Below are positions 21,905 through 33,079 of a stretch of DNA of 58,095 nucleotides, piece by piece (the stretch's first letter is position 1; each line of letters starts with the position of its first letter). The DNA lies in the NCBI GenBank assembly GCA_027596075.1, contig JADGJC010000262.1, positions 1 through 58,095 of the forward strand. The letters are read 5' to 3'. The notes beneath the pieces are model-generated. The model searched no databases, was not told the DNA's origin, and saw nothing but the letters and a program-made list of their open reading frames with translations. Both the position numbers and the translations under genes were made by a program. Source of the stretch: Rhizophlyctis rosea (taxonomy: Eukaryota; Chytridiomycota; Chytridiomycetes; Rhizophlyctidales; Rhizophlyctidaceae).

Positions 21905-24900
21905 TCACTTTTCCGTCAACTTGACCGCACCAGCATAATTCCCGCTCGTCAACCGATCCCTTAACAAAACACCTGCCAGGTCGTCAGGGTACTTTCGCAA
22001 GTATCTCTCGACTTCCTCCAACAGGTTTTCAGCCGCCTCTTCACTATCCTGGACATGTCCTGATTTTCTTCCTTTCTGGTCGGTTGATTCACGACGATCG
22101 CTACTTACTCCGCCTCCTAACCCCTCTACTGCAACCCTCAGTCTGGTAAAGTCTTGATTTCTAGAAACGATTTCTGCCTCGACCTCTCCGGCCTCCCCAC
22201 ACAACTCATGGAGATACGTTGCGTGTGTCCGTCCCTTTACTACAACATTTTCCAATGCCCTCGATTCGTACGTCCTGCTCTCCCATTTGTCCACCAACTC
22301 TTGTGAAACTATGATGCGAGTGTTATACCGCTTATTGAGACCTTCGAGACGGGAGCAGAGGTTGACATCGTCGCCTACACAACCGTACTTTAGGCGGTGT
22401 TCGGAGCCAATGTTACCGACTAGGACGGTGCCGACGTGTAGACCCATGCGGACTGTCATGGGTTGGTAGCCTTTTGTGGCGAGCATGGTGTTGAAGGCTT
22501 GCATGGCTTTTTGTTGATCGAGGGCACATTGGGTTGCGCGGAGGGCGTGGTCGGGTTCTTCTTCCCAGAAAGCCTGAAAGGGGTATCGGGATGAGTCAAG
22601 GTTTCAAAGGTGTTGGTGGAGGGATGTAGGTGGTAACAGGCCGACACTCACCATGATAGCATCTCCGATAAAGTCCGCTACAATCCCTTCGTATCGCGCG
22701 ATGACCTTCGTCATGAAATCGAGATATTTGGACAAGATTGTAATGAGCACCGCTACTGGCAGAGACTCTGACAGAACAGTGAAGTTCTTGATATCTGGTT
22801 TGAAAATTCATATCAGATGAGCTGAAACGTCGGGGTACCAAGGTAAGCTCTGGTGCAGAATTATACCTGAGAAGAAGATGGTGACTTCTTTCCTCATCAC
22901 TGATACCTCGGCAGCACCAGGTTCGTTCCATATGATGCGTTGCACGACCAAGGGGTGCACGAATTTCTGGGAATGAGTGTTAGCGTTATGTATTTTAATA
23001 TGAAGTTAATGAAATGAAGTACTCACTTGAAATGCACGGATGCTAGACTTCATGGTATTGAAAGATGCTGCGAAAGGTACGAGGATGAGCAACTCCTTCA
23101 TTTTGCGGGCATCATCCTCAAAAGGGAACACTCACATTCCAAAGCCTGAATCTCGGCCAACTTGGAGGTCGACGCCTTCGCCACCGCCTTCCCTTCCCCA
23201 CCCCTCTCTTCCCCACCCTTCCCACCTCCCTCCCCACCCTCCCCCTCTCCCTCTTCCCCCACAACCATAGTATTGGAACTAGTACTATGCGCCTTGAACA
23301 ACATGTTCATCCTCGTTGCGACGTCCATCAATGGCTTTGTGATTTTAATCGCAAACGTCAACGTCACGCCCGCAGAGACGATGATTAGCACGACGACGAC
23401 GGCGATGGCGATGTTTGTCGCCCGGTCTACGGAGGAGAGGTATGTTGCGCGGTCGAGAAGGATGACAATTGCCCATGAGAGGGAAGTTTGGGTGTTGGTA
23501 AAAGGCTGGATGGAGAGAAAGTAGGTTGTGCTGTTGATGTGGAGCGATGTTGTGGTTGTTGTTGTGATGGTGGACCAGTTGCCGACTATATCGTTGATCT
23601 GGGTGGTGGGACGACAGATGTGAGGGTTGAGGAGGATGAGTTATATTTTGGTTAGAGGAGATACGGGCTTCGACAGAAATATGTGGGGGCCCAACAGTTC
23701 TCTGGCCTCATATATGTTACTTACATCCCGCATATACTGCGGCAAACCGGCGAATTCCACCGTAGCCACTGACGTATTGGTACACATTTCGAGAACGTTC
23801 GTGTTGATTTGGCCATTGCATAGAACGTTGTAACGGAAATCGGACGATCCAACGAGTTCACCCGTATCTGTATTGACAATGTATATGATGGAGTTTTTCG
23901 ATTGGGTGGTGAGGCTTTGCAGGGTGTCGGTCATGAGACCTAGCTGAGGGATAGTGTGGTTTTGAGTAATGTGGGGATATGTATTGGAACCAGAAGCAAG
24001 CTTACGAAAAGATCAGATCCGACCCATCCAATGAAGGTGCCTGCGTTGTCGAACGCGCATCGAGAAACGGATAAGTACGCACGACCGTCGGCGTATATCT
24101 GCAATATGATGTGGTGACAAAGGTTATGTACTGCCAAAGTCATTGGACTGATCGACACTCATGCAAGGGCACGTCCTCTGTAGCATGACTTGCTACTCAC
24201 ATATGGACTGGTCCAGATCATTTTGTTTGGGTCTTTTGCGGGATCTAATGCCACGGTCCAGTCATAAAAACTGTAATCGGTATATGCGGGAACTTCGTGG
24301 TTTAAATTAGAGTGATGTTTATCAAAAATGACAGAAAACACAACAGCTCCTTCATTCAATGCCCCCACCGAATTCCGCCAAGAATAAACACTTACTCTCA
24401 TAATCATAATCAGGATAAGTCTTCCACGCCCTCGTGACCGGATCCATGCCATACTGATACCCTAGTGGCCAAGTTGCATTGGCCGGCGCAATGTCGGATA
24501 CAGTCCACTTATCGAATGTTCCATCAGGCAACTTGATGACCCCCCACGCCCCGCCGCCCAACTCGTTCACTGGCATGATCCACATCGTGTTGATGGAGTT
24601 GCGTGTGGCGTTGAGGCGGGACATCATGTATGGGAGGGCAGCTTCAAAGTCCGCGACTGTTGCGGTATGGAAATAGTTGAGGCGGTACAGTTCGGAGTAA
24701 ATTTGGACTACTTGTTCGCCGGTGCCGGTTATTTGTTGAAGGCGGTACATGAGGTTGTTCGTTAGCGTTTCTCGCATGTCGTCTGTCATGCTCTGTAGGG
24801 AGGAAGAAGTTTGTGTGAGGTCTTTGGCTCCATAGCTGCTTCTGGTGCGACTGAAAATGTTGATTGTTGAGCAGGAAGAAATCAGGGCGTCTGCCTCACC

Positions 24901-25784
24901 ATGATGGATGTCTTGTTACTAAACAATAAGAACAAGAATATGAACAGACTGTTGAACAGGAGCATGCCCAGGAACATTGCCACGGTTATCGTTCGGATAG
25001 ACAAAACTCTTTTCCAGAAATTCTGCCTTCTCTTCTCCTTTTCATTGAGCTCCTTCCCATTCCCGCCAGGTTGACTCTTTAGAAGCGTATCGTCCACCAT
25101 TTCAGCCATTGACCGCGACTTCAAAAGTGTTGGGTGAGGCGTACCGGCTTCCAAGTCCTTTTTGTGGTCAAGGTTGGAGCCGGAAGACATCTCCATGAGT
25201 TGTTTGGAGGCTAGAATGGGGCTGCGAACTCCGCCGCTTCCCATGCTGGATTTGCTGGCTACGCTGAGGTGTGGATTGATGGCGTTTGGGAGGCCGCTTA
25301 GAGCCGACACGTTGGGAGCGATGCCGCTCATGATAGAGGGATCGCGGGCTGCAATGGAGCGGCGACGGGCAATATGGCGGTTCAGGGGTTCTTGACGGTT
25401 CACGGAGTGCGTGCTGCCTAATGCTGTGGCCGTGTGCGTTGCGCTAGGAGTCAACGATGCGACTGACATTTGTGTTGTTAAATGGTTGATGCTGCCGTGG
25501 GTTGATGGTGGATGCTGGTCCCCAGATACTAGGGATGGCCGACGAAGGGATGCGCCGTCGGTGACCATGCCGACTGACACGTTACTTGCAACTCTGTCCA
25601 TTGATATGGTGTGGGCGGGGGGTAGCGAGTCCAGTGCATCTGCCGCTAGCTGGTGGGCAGACTCTCGGTCCAGACGACTGTTACTACCGAGAGATGCGCC
25701 TTTTGCATTGCCTGCGAGGGCTTGGGGTCTTTGTGTAAGCGAGCCTCGAGGGCCACTCGCAGTGCTTCGTCTGGGTTCAGACAT
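21905..25784 (-). CDS. Receptor-type class III adenylate/guanylate cyclase
   Basis: Ten exons are 25784-24900, 24792-24396, 24292-24201, 24098-24006, 23943-23725, 23598-23136, 23067-23027, 22966-22867, 22794-22652 and 22573-21905. Together they give 1033 residues in frame. Residues 1-260 are a Ser-rich cytoplasmic part. TM1 is near 266-288 and an outside sensor region of about 330 residues follows, Cache-like by position. TM2 is near 624-646 (IAIAVVVVLIIVSAGVTL), followed by a HAMP-like linker with a Gly/Glu tract. The catalytic domain has FFSDIKNFT (metal Asp 764), FIGDAIMAFW (metal Asp 808) and GDDVNLCSRLEG (Asn 882, Arg 886). It should make cAMP or cGMP in response to an outside signal. 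The two residues that choose the base are unusual (Asp 804, Gly 875), so the product is uncertain. The 5' end could lie further upstream. Confidence 0.92.
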
Positions 25785-26544
25785 TGAAAATGGAATCACG
25801 GAGGTTGCTATTGTGGATGAGGTTGGTATCGCACCTGAAAGAAAAGTGATTAGCCGTGAGGCTGTGGTTTGTAGCGGGCTGGACAAACTACAAAATCGCT
25901 AAGAGTTGAGAGAGTCTGATGAATGGGAGTGCGACCCAGCAAAGAGTATCTGCTTCTATAATCTGCCGAATATAGGGCTGAAAGTCAATTGAGACGATTC
26001 ACTATTTTAACTGATTGAGCGAGTCGGGGGAAACGAGGAACCTGGTGCTGAACCAAAAAAGACATTGAGCTCATTCAGAACATGCACCATCTCTTCAATA
26101 GATGACGTCCTCGGGTGACAAGTATTTGGGTTTGACTTCTCAAAAGGAGGCGTTTTGGGGATCCCCAGCTTTGCTGACATCCTCCATGCGTATGTCCGAT
26201 CGTTGATCACTGGTGGGTGATCGACAATGATTCATGAAATACAAGAACCCATCAGAATTGGATTCCGTGGGCCTCCGAGGATATGGCATTCGCCTAACTG
26301 CCATGTGCTTGATCCGCTGGTGCTTTAGAATGTGCGGTGTAAGCTCCATCAGTCGACAATAACATGCTGCCTAAGCGACCGAATGGCTGACGAAGCACAC
26401 AAAGTCTAAAACAAGAAAACCATGATGACTGAGCTGATAAATTACAATATATAAGCCACAACATCGTCATCTCCGCATAATGTCTGATGTCTCAATATGC
26501 TATCATACTTATCATCCCCCATAATACATGTCGTTACAAGCTGA
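25785..26544. other. Intergenic; promoter of the cyclase gene
   Basis: This lies between the cyclase start and the stop of the next minus-strand gene. Codons just upstream of 25784 are open to 25886 but contain no ATG. No other coding signal is seen. Confidence 0.4.
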
Positions 26545-27771
26545 TTAACATCGTCTAGCGATAATGACGGAATTGATGATATGATTGTACGGATGCACCA
26601 CGAGCAAAGGTTCAAATCCTTGCAGAGAGCTCAAGTCTACCACCTGGAAACAGAAGCGAGAAGCCCTCAGTGCTTGACTCTTGGGCATTTCTAATCATAC
26701 GCGTCCAGCACTTACCGGATAAAGCAGCCCACGCAGTCCATGCGCGCTTCTCATGACAAGCAAACTATTGGGACGCATGAGTTTGTAGATGTGTTGCACT
26801 AGCTCGGATTTCGCTGAGGATGTCATTCCCACTAATGCCGCAAGATATATGACATCGTAGGAGGAAAGGTCGAGAGAAGAGGATGGCAGTACAATGGATG
26901 CAGGGCTGGTTGGAGACATGGTAGGCGAGGGTGGTGGTGTTAAAGGCGTCGTTAACGAGGATGAGTCTAGCATCGAGACATTTGCGTCTGCATGTTGAAA
27001 GGTTAAAAGACCTGCCACTGCGGGATGTAGTCGGCCACAAAGTTCAGAGGAGGTGGTTATGGCGTGAACATCTCGATCAACGTTGTGAATCCGGAAGTTG
27101 GACGGTGTTGCTCCAAATCGATCCCGGATTTCCTTCGCAAGGCATATGGATGTGAGGGGCAGTGGGCCAGATCCGATGAATGCAAACGTTTTGGGAATGG
27201 AGGACGCGGTGGATGAGGGGAAGACGGAAAGAATCGAGTTGAGTTCCAAGCGGGTCAGGTCTACGTAGTTGTTATAGTATGGAAAGGACTGTAGAGATTT
27301 GGAGACTAGGGTACGATTGGGTCAGCGTGTTTTCACAGAGACAAACTTTGAATCTCACCTTCGGAACAACTGTCGCTGAGAAGTTTCTTGACCCAATGTA
27401 GCTCCAACTCAAATTCGCCTTCTGAACACAACAAACGTAGCGAATGAATGATTTGGCGAATCGTTGGATGTTCAAGCACTAACGAGACGCTTAGACGATC
27501 GTGATTTCGAGCGCAGAGAGATACCAAAGCCTCGAACGACGAATTGACCTAATGGATGTGCATTTGTTTATGCTTGCAGCCGGGTTTCAGGACTTCACCC
27601 ATCATTGCTGACCTTAGGATGCGGACGCAAGTTTTCGCAGCTGTCTAGAAACTGATGTGCGCCCACTATCGTTTGCACGACTTCCATGGCCTCCGTATGC
27701 AATTGCGATCTTTTGAGATGGCAGTCAGGGGTATCATCTGAAGGAGACGGAGATGCTGGTAGGGTATACAT
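26545..27771 (-). CDS. Nicotianamine synthase
   Basis: Four exons, 27771-27613, 27548-27359, 27305-26716 and 26643-26545, all fit in phase and give 345 residues, the usual size for the family. Family signatures run in the right order: FEALVSLC near 60, SFPYYNNYVDLTRLE near 122-137, FIGSGPLPLTSICLAKEI near 159, IHNVDRD, YDVIYLAALVGM, LLVMRSAHGLRGLLYPVVDL, then HPYNHIINSVIIARR at the end. The enzyme joins three S-adenosylmethionine aminopropyl groups to make nicotianamine, a chelator of iron, zinc, copper and nickel. Plants are the best-known makers; some fungi have homologues. A Pro/Ser/Thr-rich insert sits before the YDVIYLAALVGM strand. Start ATG 27771 is in good context (CTACCATG). Confidence 0.93.
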
Positions 27772-28720
27772 GGTAGGAAATCTCGCCAAATGCTCAACAA
27801 CGAATGCTCAAAAAAAAGAAACGTTGGGCAATCGAAAAGATGGACCAAGTCCATTGATGATAAGGCGAGGCGTCACATTCGCTTGGAGAGGATTTACTCC
27901 ATGGCGTTTGAAGGTGGGCAGTTCAGTAGCAAGATTCTCTTGGGCCCATGCACATCGAAAGAGAAGCAAAAAAAAGCATGGCATCAGCAGGGCTGGGCTG
28001 CGCGCTTGATTTGGACCAAATGTGGCGCGCAGCTTGGAAGCGGGGAATGGACCAATGATGGACGTTATCAAGCGGCGCGAGAATGAAGAAAATTGGCTGC
28101 CGGGCTGCTACTGCAAAGGGGAAAATCAACAACGCCTCATGAATAATGTAAGGAACTTTCCATTTGTGCTCCTTTGACATCTCCGAGCGGCATCCGTCAA
28201 CATATATTGATACATGCACAATACTGGGAGGCTTGCAAAGTCGTAGCGCAGCTCAGGTTCCTTTCAGTGCCGACACTTGTGACACATTTGTGACACCTGT
28301 GCTGCGTCCGCAACTGGAGAGGTCCTCATTTAACACGAAATAGCGCACACGTGGTTCATAGCTGCTGATAGCTAAAGCGAAGTTGTTGGTGGTCAAGTCA
28401 CTGACATGTCTGACATGTTCTCACGCCCTAATTGCCTGTCCAAACAACACCTGCCTTTGAAACCCACCCGCACCAATCCTTCTCACTTCTTTTTCCTCTT
28501 CCAGCTCCACTTCGCACCCTGGTCGTGCGCAAGTCCACTCTACCCTACCTCGGCACCCACCCGACATCGTGTACAGGTCTCCTGCCATACCCGTGCGGGT
28601 GGTCAGGAACCTGCTACACATACCCTCCCAGTAACGCAGGCTGGCCCAAGACAGCGCGGTTGAGTCCATAATGTCCACAATGATGCCTGCACATCGTCAC
28701 AGACTAGATTCACCGCGCAT
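27772..28720. other. Intergenic, promoter of the nicotianamine synthase gene
   Basis: Only overlapping, motif-free ORFs are seen. The 200 bases next to 27772 should be the promoter and leader of the synthase gene. No known metal-response element was recognised by eye. Confidence 0.35.
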
Positions 28721-28721
28721 C

Positions 28722-29415
28722 GTTACCTTTTTGGTAACACAAGACTGCTACGACCTTTCCTACTCTCGCTCACTCCCCACTCCCCTCAAGAAGCCGACGC
28801 TCGAACATGGGAGTCGCCGGGGACAAGATCAAGTCGCGAGGAGGTGTGTCTTCTCAAACATGAGTTTTGTCGACACAATACCTCCCAAGTTCCAAGTCTT
28901 CCCACTGCGTCGTAGTTGAGCACCAGCTCCTCCGCTCTGGGTCGTATCTGTACAGAGGCTTCCTTTGCGTCGTAGGTGATGGCTGTCCTCTAGTATTGCA
29001 AGCGTCCTTTTTGGACCTATCACAGCTTCACGGGCTGCTTGGTCGTGGTTTTCCCTTTCCTTTCTTTAGGCACGTTGCAGCGAAACCATTTCGCCGTGTA
29101 GGAGATGGTGGAGGTGCAACGATGCGACTCGTCCTTTTTGGACTCGAGGCGCGATACGAGCGCTGTGGTTTTGGGTGATGGGCACCCCTTGACCCTACCG
29201 GCCCCTTGCTTGCTGAAGTTCCCCCTTTCCCCTTGAGTAGAGGTATCATCTTCGTACTCGGATGGTACGACGAAACTGGACCCGAGTCCTTTTTGAGACT
29301 CTCACCGTGACATGGCGGTATTCTTTCTTCCCCCTTTTCCCTGGCGCACCACTGCTACTTTAGCATGTGCTTCCTGGGGTAACAGTTGAGCTTTAGTGTC
29401 AGCCGATTCCTTTTT
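28722..29415. repeat. Scattered array of hairpins with TTTTT loops
   Basis: A CC-TTTTT-GG-like core recurs at 28726-28734, 29006-29014, 29133-29141, 29288-29296 and 29409-29417. Several sit in true inverted repeats: GTTACC-TTTTT-GGTAAC at 28722-28738, GTCC-TTTTT-GGAC at 29004-29016 and 29131-29143, and GAGTC...GACTC at 29284-29301. Between them the sequence differs, so it is not a simple tandem repeat. On the minus strand short open frames rich in Lys, Ser and Pro run between the cores with stops between them, so a decayed gene is also possible. Its nature is unknown. Confidence 0.45.
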
Positions 29416-29716
29416 GGTACTCAAATCGTCCGCACGTGGGATGGTGTGGCCTTCCGGATACGGAGATACCGGAAGCCCAAATCGCACACAAGACTCGCAA
29501 CATCAACATCGACCTCAAGGCTCCAAGACAACCAATACCACTTGTATAGATTAGACGCTAGATTAGTCTGCCCTTGTAAGAACCAAGTTCAATAAACACT
29601 TTCTATCCGTATATCTTCATCACAACTTGTCCAAATGCATGAAACAAAATGGTAAATGCTCAGAGGGGAAACAACAAAATATCCTTCAATTCACTATACC
29701 GTGTAGCGATAACATC
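29416..29716. other. Intergenic with AATAAA and direct repeat
   Basis: A direct repeat TAGATTAG-ACGC-TAGATTAG lies near 29545-29564, and an AATAAA sequence near 29591 could serve as a plus-strand polyadenylation signal. The right end is the 3' UTR of the minus-strand AlkB-like gene. Confidence 0.35.
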
Positions 29717-31404
29717 TCATCCCTCCCCCGAAGCAGCACCACCATTACTCTCACCTCCCTCCTCATCACCCACCCTCGAGTACTCCCTAGCCGTCCGATT
29801 CATACCCTCCAAATCCAACCAAGAGAAGAACCCACAGTTATGTCCCGCCTTCACGCCACGTTCCTCATTCCCTCCCGTAGCGCACATGTAAAAGTACCGT
29901 CCCAGCGTCTGCGGCTGTTTAACGACGCTTCGGAGTTCTGCGGGGTTGCCGCAGGAGCAGAGCGGGATGCTCTCGTGGTATTCGCGGCGGACGACGCGGA
30001 AGGTTAAATTTATGCGGGTTTCGTTGGAGATGGGATGGGGTGTTAGGCGGAATTCGGTTGTTTGGGGGACGGAGTGGCGGTATTCTTCCTGCGTTGTTGA
30101 AGGCGAAGGATGAAATTGGGTGCGGATGAATTTACGTGAACGGGTTTAAGAAAGACTTTGCAACACTCACCTGCATGGGTGGGAACATGATTAGGAGAGA
30201 GTTGTGGGGTAGGAGTACATTGTATGTTTGGGGTTGAGGGCGACCGGGAACAGTGAAACGTCGCATGCGGAATGTACGCGTGGCGCCTAGCGTTATGCTA
30301 CCGATTGTGGGACGAGGGCCTAGATATGTGAGCTGTCCTCGGACGAGTACATCAATTCGCATGCCTCTTCATCTTTCTAAAGCAAGCTCCAATACCCACC
30401 TTATCAGTATGAGCACCCACACCCTCCTTCCAACCCCTGTAACAGTTCCCCAACACAATATTCGGCCTCCACCTCCCCACAATCTCGGCCTCGTGCCGTC
30501 CACCCGACGCAAGCTCTCTCAACGCCATACGCTGATTTACAATTCTTTCGACGTGATTTCGGGCTATGACTGCTTCGGGAGGCATAACGCGGACGTCTTC
30601 GATGCTGCGGCCGCCGTAGTATATGTCGGTGTCTGGGAGGGTGTATCTCGCATTGGCAGACGGTGCGGAGGTAGTGGGTTCTTTGTAGAAGCAGGAGGTG
30701 TGAGGGGATTGGACCTCTGCAGACATTTTTGTTCAGACAACTTGCATCATTGTCGCATTTGCTCCCCGCGAGTGTTAGACCATACCTCGATCAAACAACA
30801 CAAACCGCCTCACGGTCCAAGTTTTTGATTCATCCAACATGCGTTCCAGTAATGATGCAGCTAGTTCATCGGGTAGTGCGTTCAGGATGAGTTCGCAGGG
30901 TACGTGATCGGATATAATAGATGCGTTCAGCTCTTTTGGTGGAAGTTGTTTATCTTCTTCTGGTTTATCGACGGCTTTGAAGAGCGCTTCGTAGGCGTTT
31001 TTGGGTGAGGGTTTGTCCGTGCTTGGGTATGGATTTGATGGAGAAGACTTTCCCTTTACGGTGCTGGGCGACGGCGGTTGAGTGTTTGAAGTCCTTCCAA
31101 CTACACCTGACACAACGTCCCCACCGTCCGTCCGCGCACGCTTCCCTAACACCCCACCCTCAGGTTTGAAGAAATCTACAATTGACTTCCTCTTGAACGA
31201 CTTCCCAACTGACTGTTCCTCATCCCTGATATTTCTACTACTGTCTATGGAGTTCTCGCCGTCCAGGAGGGTGGCGATGGCCTGCTCCACGTCCCCGCCG
31301 GCTGCCACTAAAGCTTTTTGCAGGATAGAGATGTCTGGAACTGTGTCAAATATGTTCAACAGGATGGCGAGCTTTGCGTCAAAGTTTTCGTCTGGTGCTG
31401 ACAT
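29717..31404 (-). CDS. AlkB-type 2-oxoglutarate/Fe(II) dioxygenase with CUE and GRF zinc-finger domains
   Basis: Four exons, 31404-30786, 30716-30400, 30332-30171 and 30088-29717, give 489 residues in frame. Residues about 9-50 match a CUE/UBA-like ubiquitin-binding fold (LAILLNIFDTVPDISILQKA). A disordered linker follows, including KSIVDFFKP, which resembles a PIP-box-like motif. The AlkB core has NIVLGNCYRGWKEGVGAHTD (Fe ligands His 309 and Asp 311), LGPRPTIGSITLGATRTFRM, HNSLLIMFPPMQ, YRHSVP (third Fe ligand His 371) and INLTFR (Arg 397 for 2-oxoglutarate). The C-terminal GRF zinc finger is CSCGNPAELRSV ... GRYFYMC ... CGFFSWLD. It should remove alkyl groups from DNA or RNA, with the GRF finger binding nucleic acid and CUE binding ubiquitin at damage sites. 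Confidence 0.92.
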
Positions 31405-32104
31405 CTGTTATGTACCTAGTTGAGCGCTATGAGCGGATTGTTCGGAGGTGCTATCCTTTATCAGTGGGAATAGAGTTTTGACAGTTACCGCAGCTCATGG
31501 AAAAGTCGGGAAGAGACAGTGGATGAAGAGGTGTACTAATATATATTGGGCGAATTACTGCAGTTCAAAGTGGTAGTTTATGCTCTGTCAACTCAGTGAA
31601 CTGTCGTGTTTGCAGCGGATGAGGGTGGGAAGAGGATGAGCAAGTGCTATTTTTAGGCGGGGAAGTTTCGTGGGTCAAAAAGTCAAAAATTCAAAATATG
31701 TCCGAGTCATCGAACAGCCACCAACACACACAGTACACACGCCATTCCAAGCTTGTGCGTGAGGCAGCGTGACAGATTTATCATGCAAAGAAGCAACTTC
31801 AAGCAACCCAGCTCACAGGCAAAACATATATGTTACAGTTTGGGAGCGCATGCGCCCTCAAGTCCCTCAACATGTTGAGCAACGATCTATTTGTGTTTTC
31901 TGAATTGACAAAGAAAGTGAAGTACAACATATTTCAGGCAATGTTCCCTAAACTACCATATGTTGGACGTTAACGGCACCACCGTCATCCCGATCTACAT
32001 TGCACGAGAAAATGAATGATTAGTATGGTTGCTTCTCATAAGGGAAATACGCCGATATATTGAAACCAAGAATTTTGATTGGGAAATCGCAACGAGTGTT
32101 CTCA
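31405..32104. other. Intergenic, promoter of the AlkB-like gene
   Basis: A/T-rich sequence without motif-bearing ORFs. The first 150 bases upstream of 31404 should be the leader and promoter. Confidence 0.4.
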
Positions 32105-32346
32105 GGTCTGATTTTCCAACCAATGGCATCAGGCAAGCTTTTCCAACCCGGCCTGAGCTGTGCCTGAAACACCGTTGCGCAATCAGAGCTGGTTTTCCAA
32201 CCAAACACATCAGACAAGCTTTTCCAACCCTGCCTGTGCTGCTCTGAAGGACGTTTACCTACAGCCCATCTGTAGATAGGTGCGCAAGGCTGGTTTTCCA
32301 ACCAATCACAACAGGTCAGCTTTTCCAACCCGACCTGTGCTGCCTT
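32105..32346. repeat. Three-copy imperfect tandem repeat with TTTTCCAACC pairs
   Basis: Three units of about 57 bases start near 32107, 32190 and 32292. Each has the order TTTTCCAACCAA, CA-rich spacer, AGCTTTTCCAACCC, then GCCTG-type sequence ending GCTGTGCCT or CTGTGCTG. Between units lie 25-45 bases of unrelated sequence. Within each unit GGTTTTCCAACC can fold as a GGTT/AACC hairpin. No coding frame explains the pattern. Confidence 0.65.
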
Positions 32347-33079
32347 GGGCCGTCCAGATCCCGACCGCATGCGGTATCAACCACATACTTAACTTCTGGA
32401 TGTGAAGCTTCGAGGTGGTCTTACACCGTGGCGAGGGAGCACGCGGGGTGGGTGGTGGTGGATGGTGCGTTGCTGGTGGCGAGAGTATAGGGTCTGAGTC
32501 CGGCGACATGGTGGGTTTAGGGATAGGATGACCGGCTAGACCGGGCAGATTGAAAGAACAACGGAAAGAATGTTGAAGCTGAAGGCCATTGCCGCAATGC
32601 CCGCCAAGGGTGGGTGATCATTGCATCACAACGCGACAAGCCACCAAGCCACCTGGCATGTCCGGAACCGCGAGGGTCCATTCTCGCCTGCCCAACACCA
32701 CAACTATTACAGCTGGGTATCCAACTTTTTTTTGTTGAATGGAAAGTGTGGTGGAGCCGAAATAACCTCGTATCCAACAATTGGGCGGTATGAGCGTCAT
32801 CATGTCGTTAGCATAGAGCAAGGTCCCCGAATTCTCGTTCGTTGAGTCTTTGAGGTAAGCGGAGCCACACTGGACAAATTCTTTCGATGAGCAACAACTT
32901 CAGAAGACAGCTATAACTCACTATATGCATGTGACTTTTGTCGAACTAAATACAAACAAATTACCCAGCACTAAACATCAAATACTTTTCCGACTATGCA
33001 CAATAAAACGTTGCAGATTGATCTCCCCACCACCCTCATCATTCCCATCTATCATATCATGACCGTTACAGCGAACCGA
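32347..33079. other. Intergenic, 3' side of the chitinase gene
   Basis: No supported gene. The last 100 bases should be the 3' UTR of the minus-strand chitinase. Confidence 0.4.

Noticed and set aside
26595..26635. GGTTCAAATCC, a B-box look-alike
   Set aside because: It lies in the last exon of the nicotianamine synthase gene and has no tRNA fold.
28722..29420. CRISPR-like array, suggested by regular short cores
   Set aside because: Spacing is irregular (120-280 bases), the stems differ and the host is a eukaryote.
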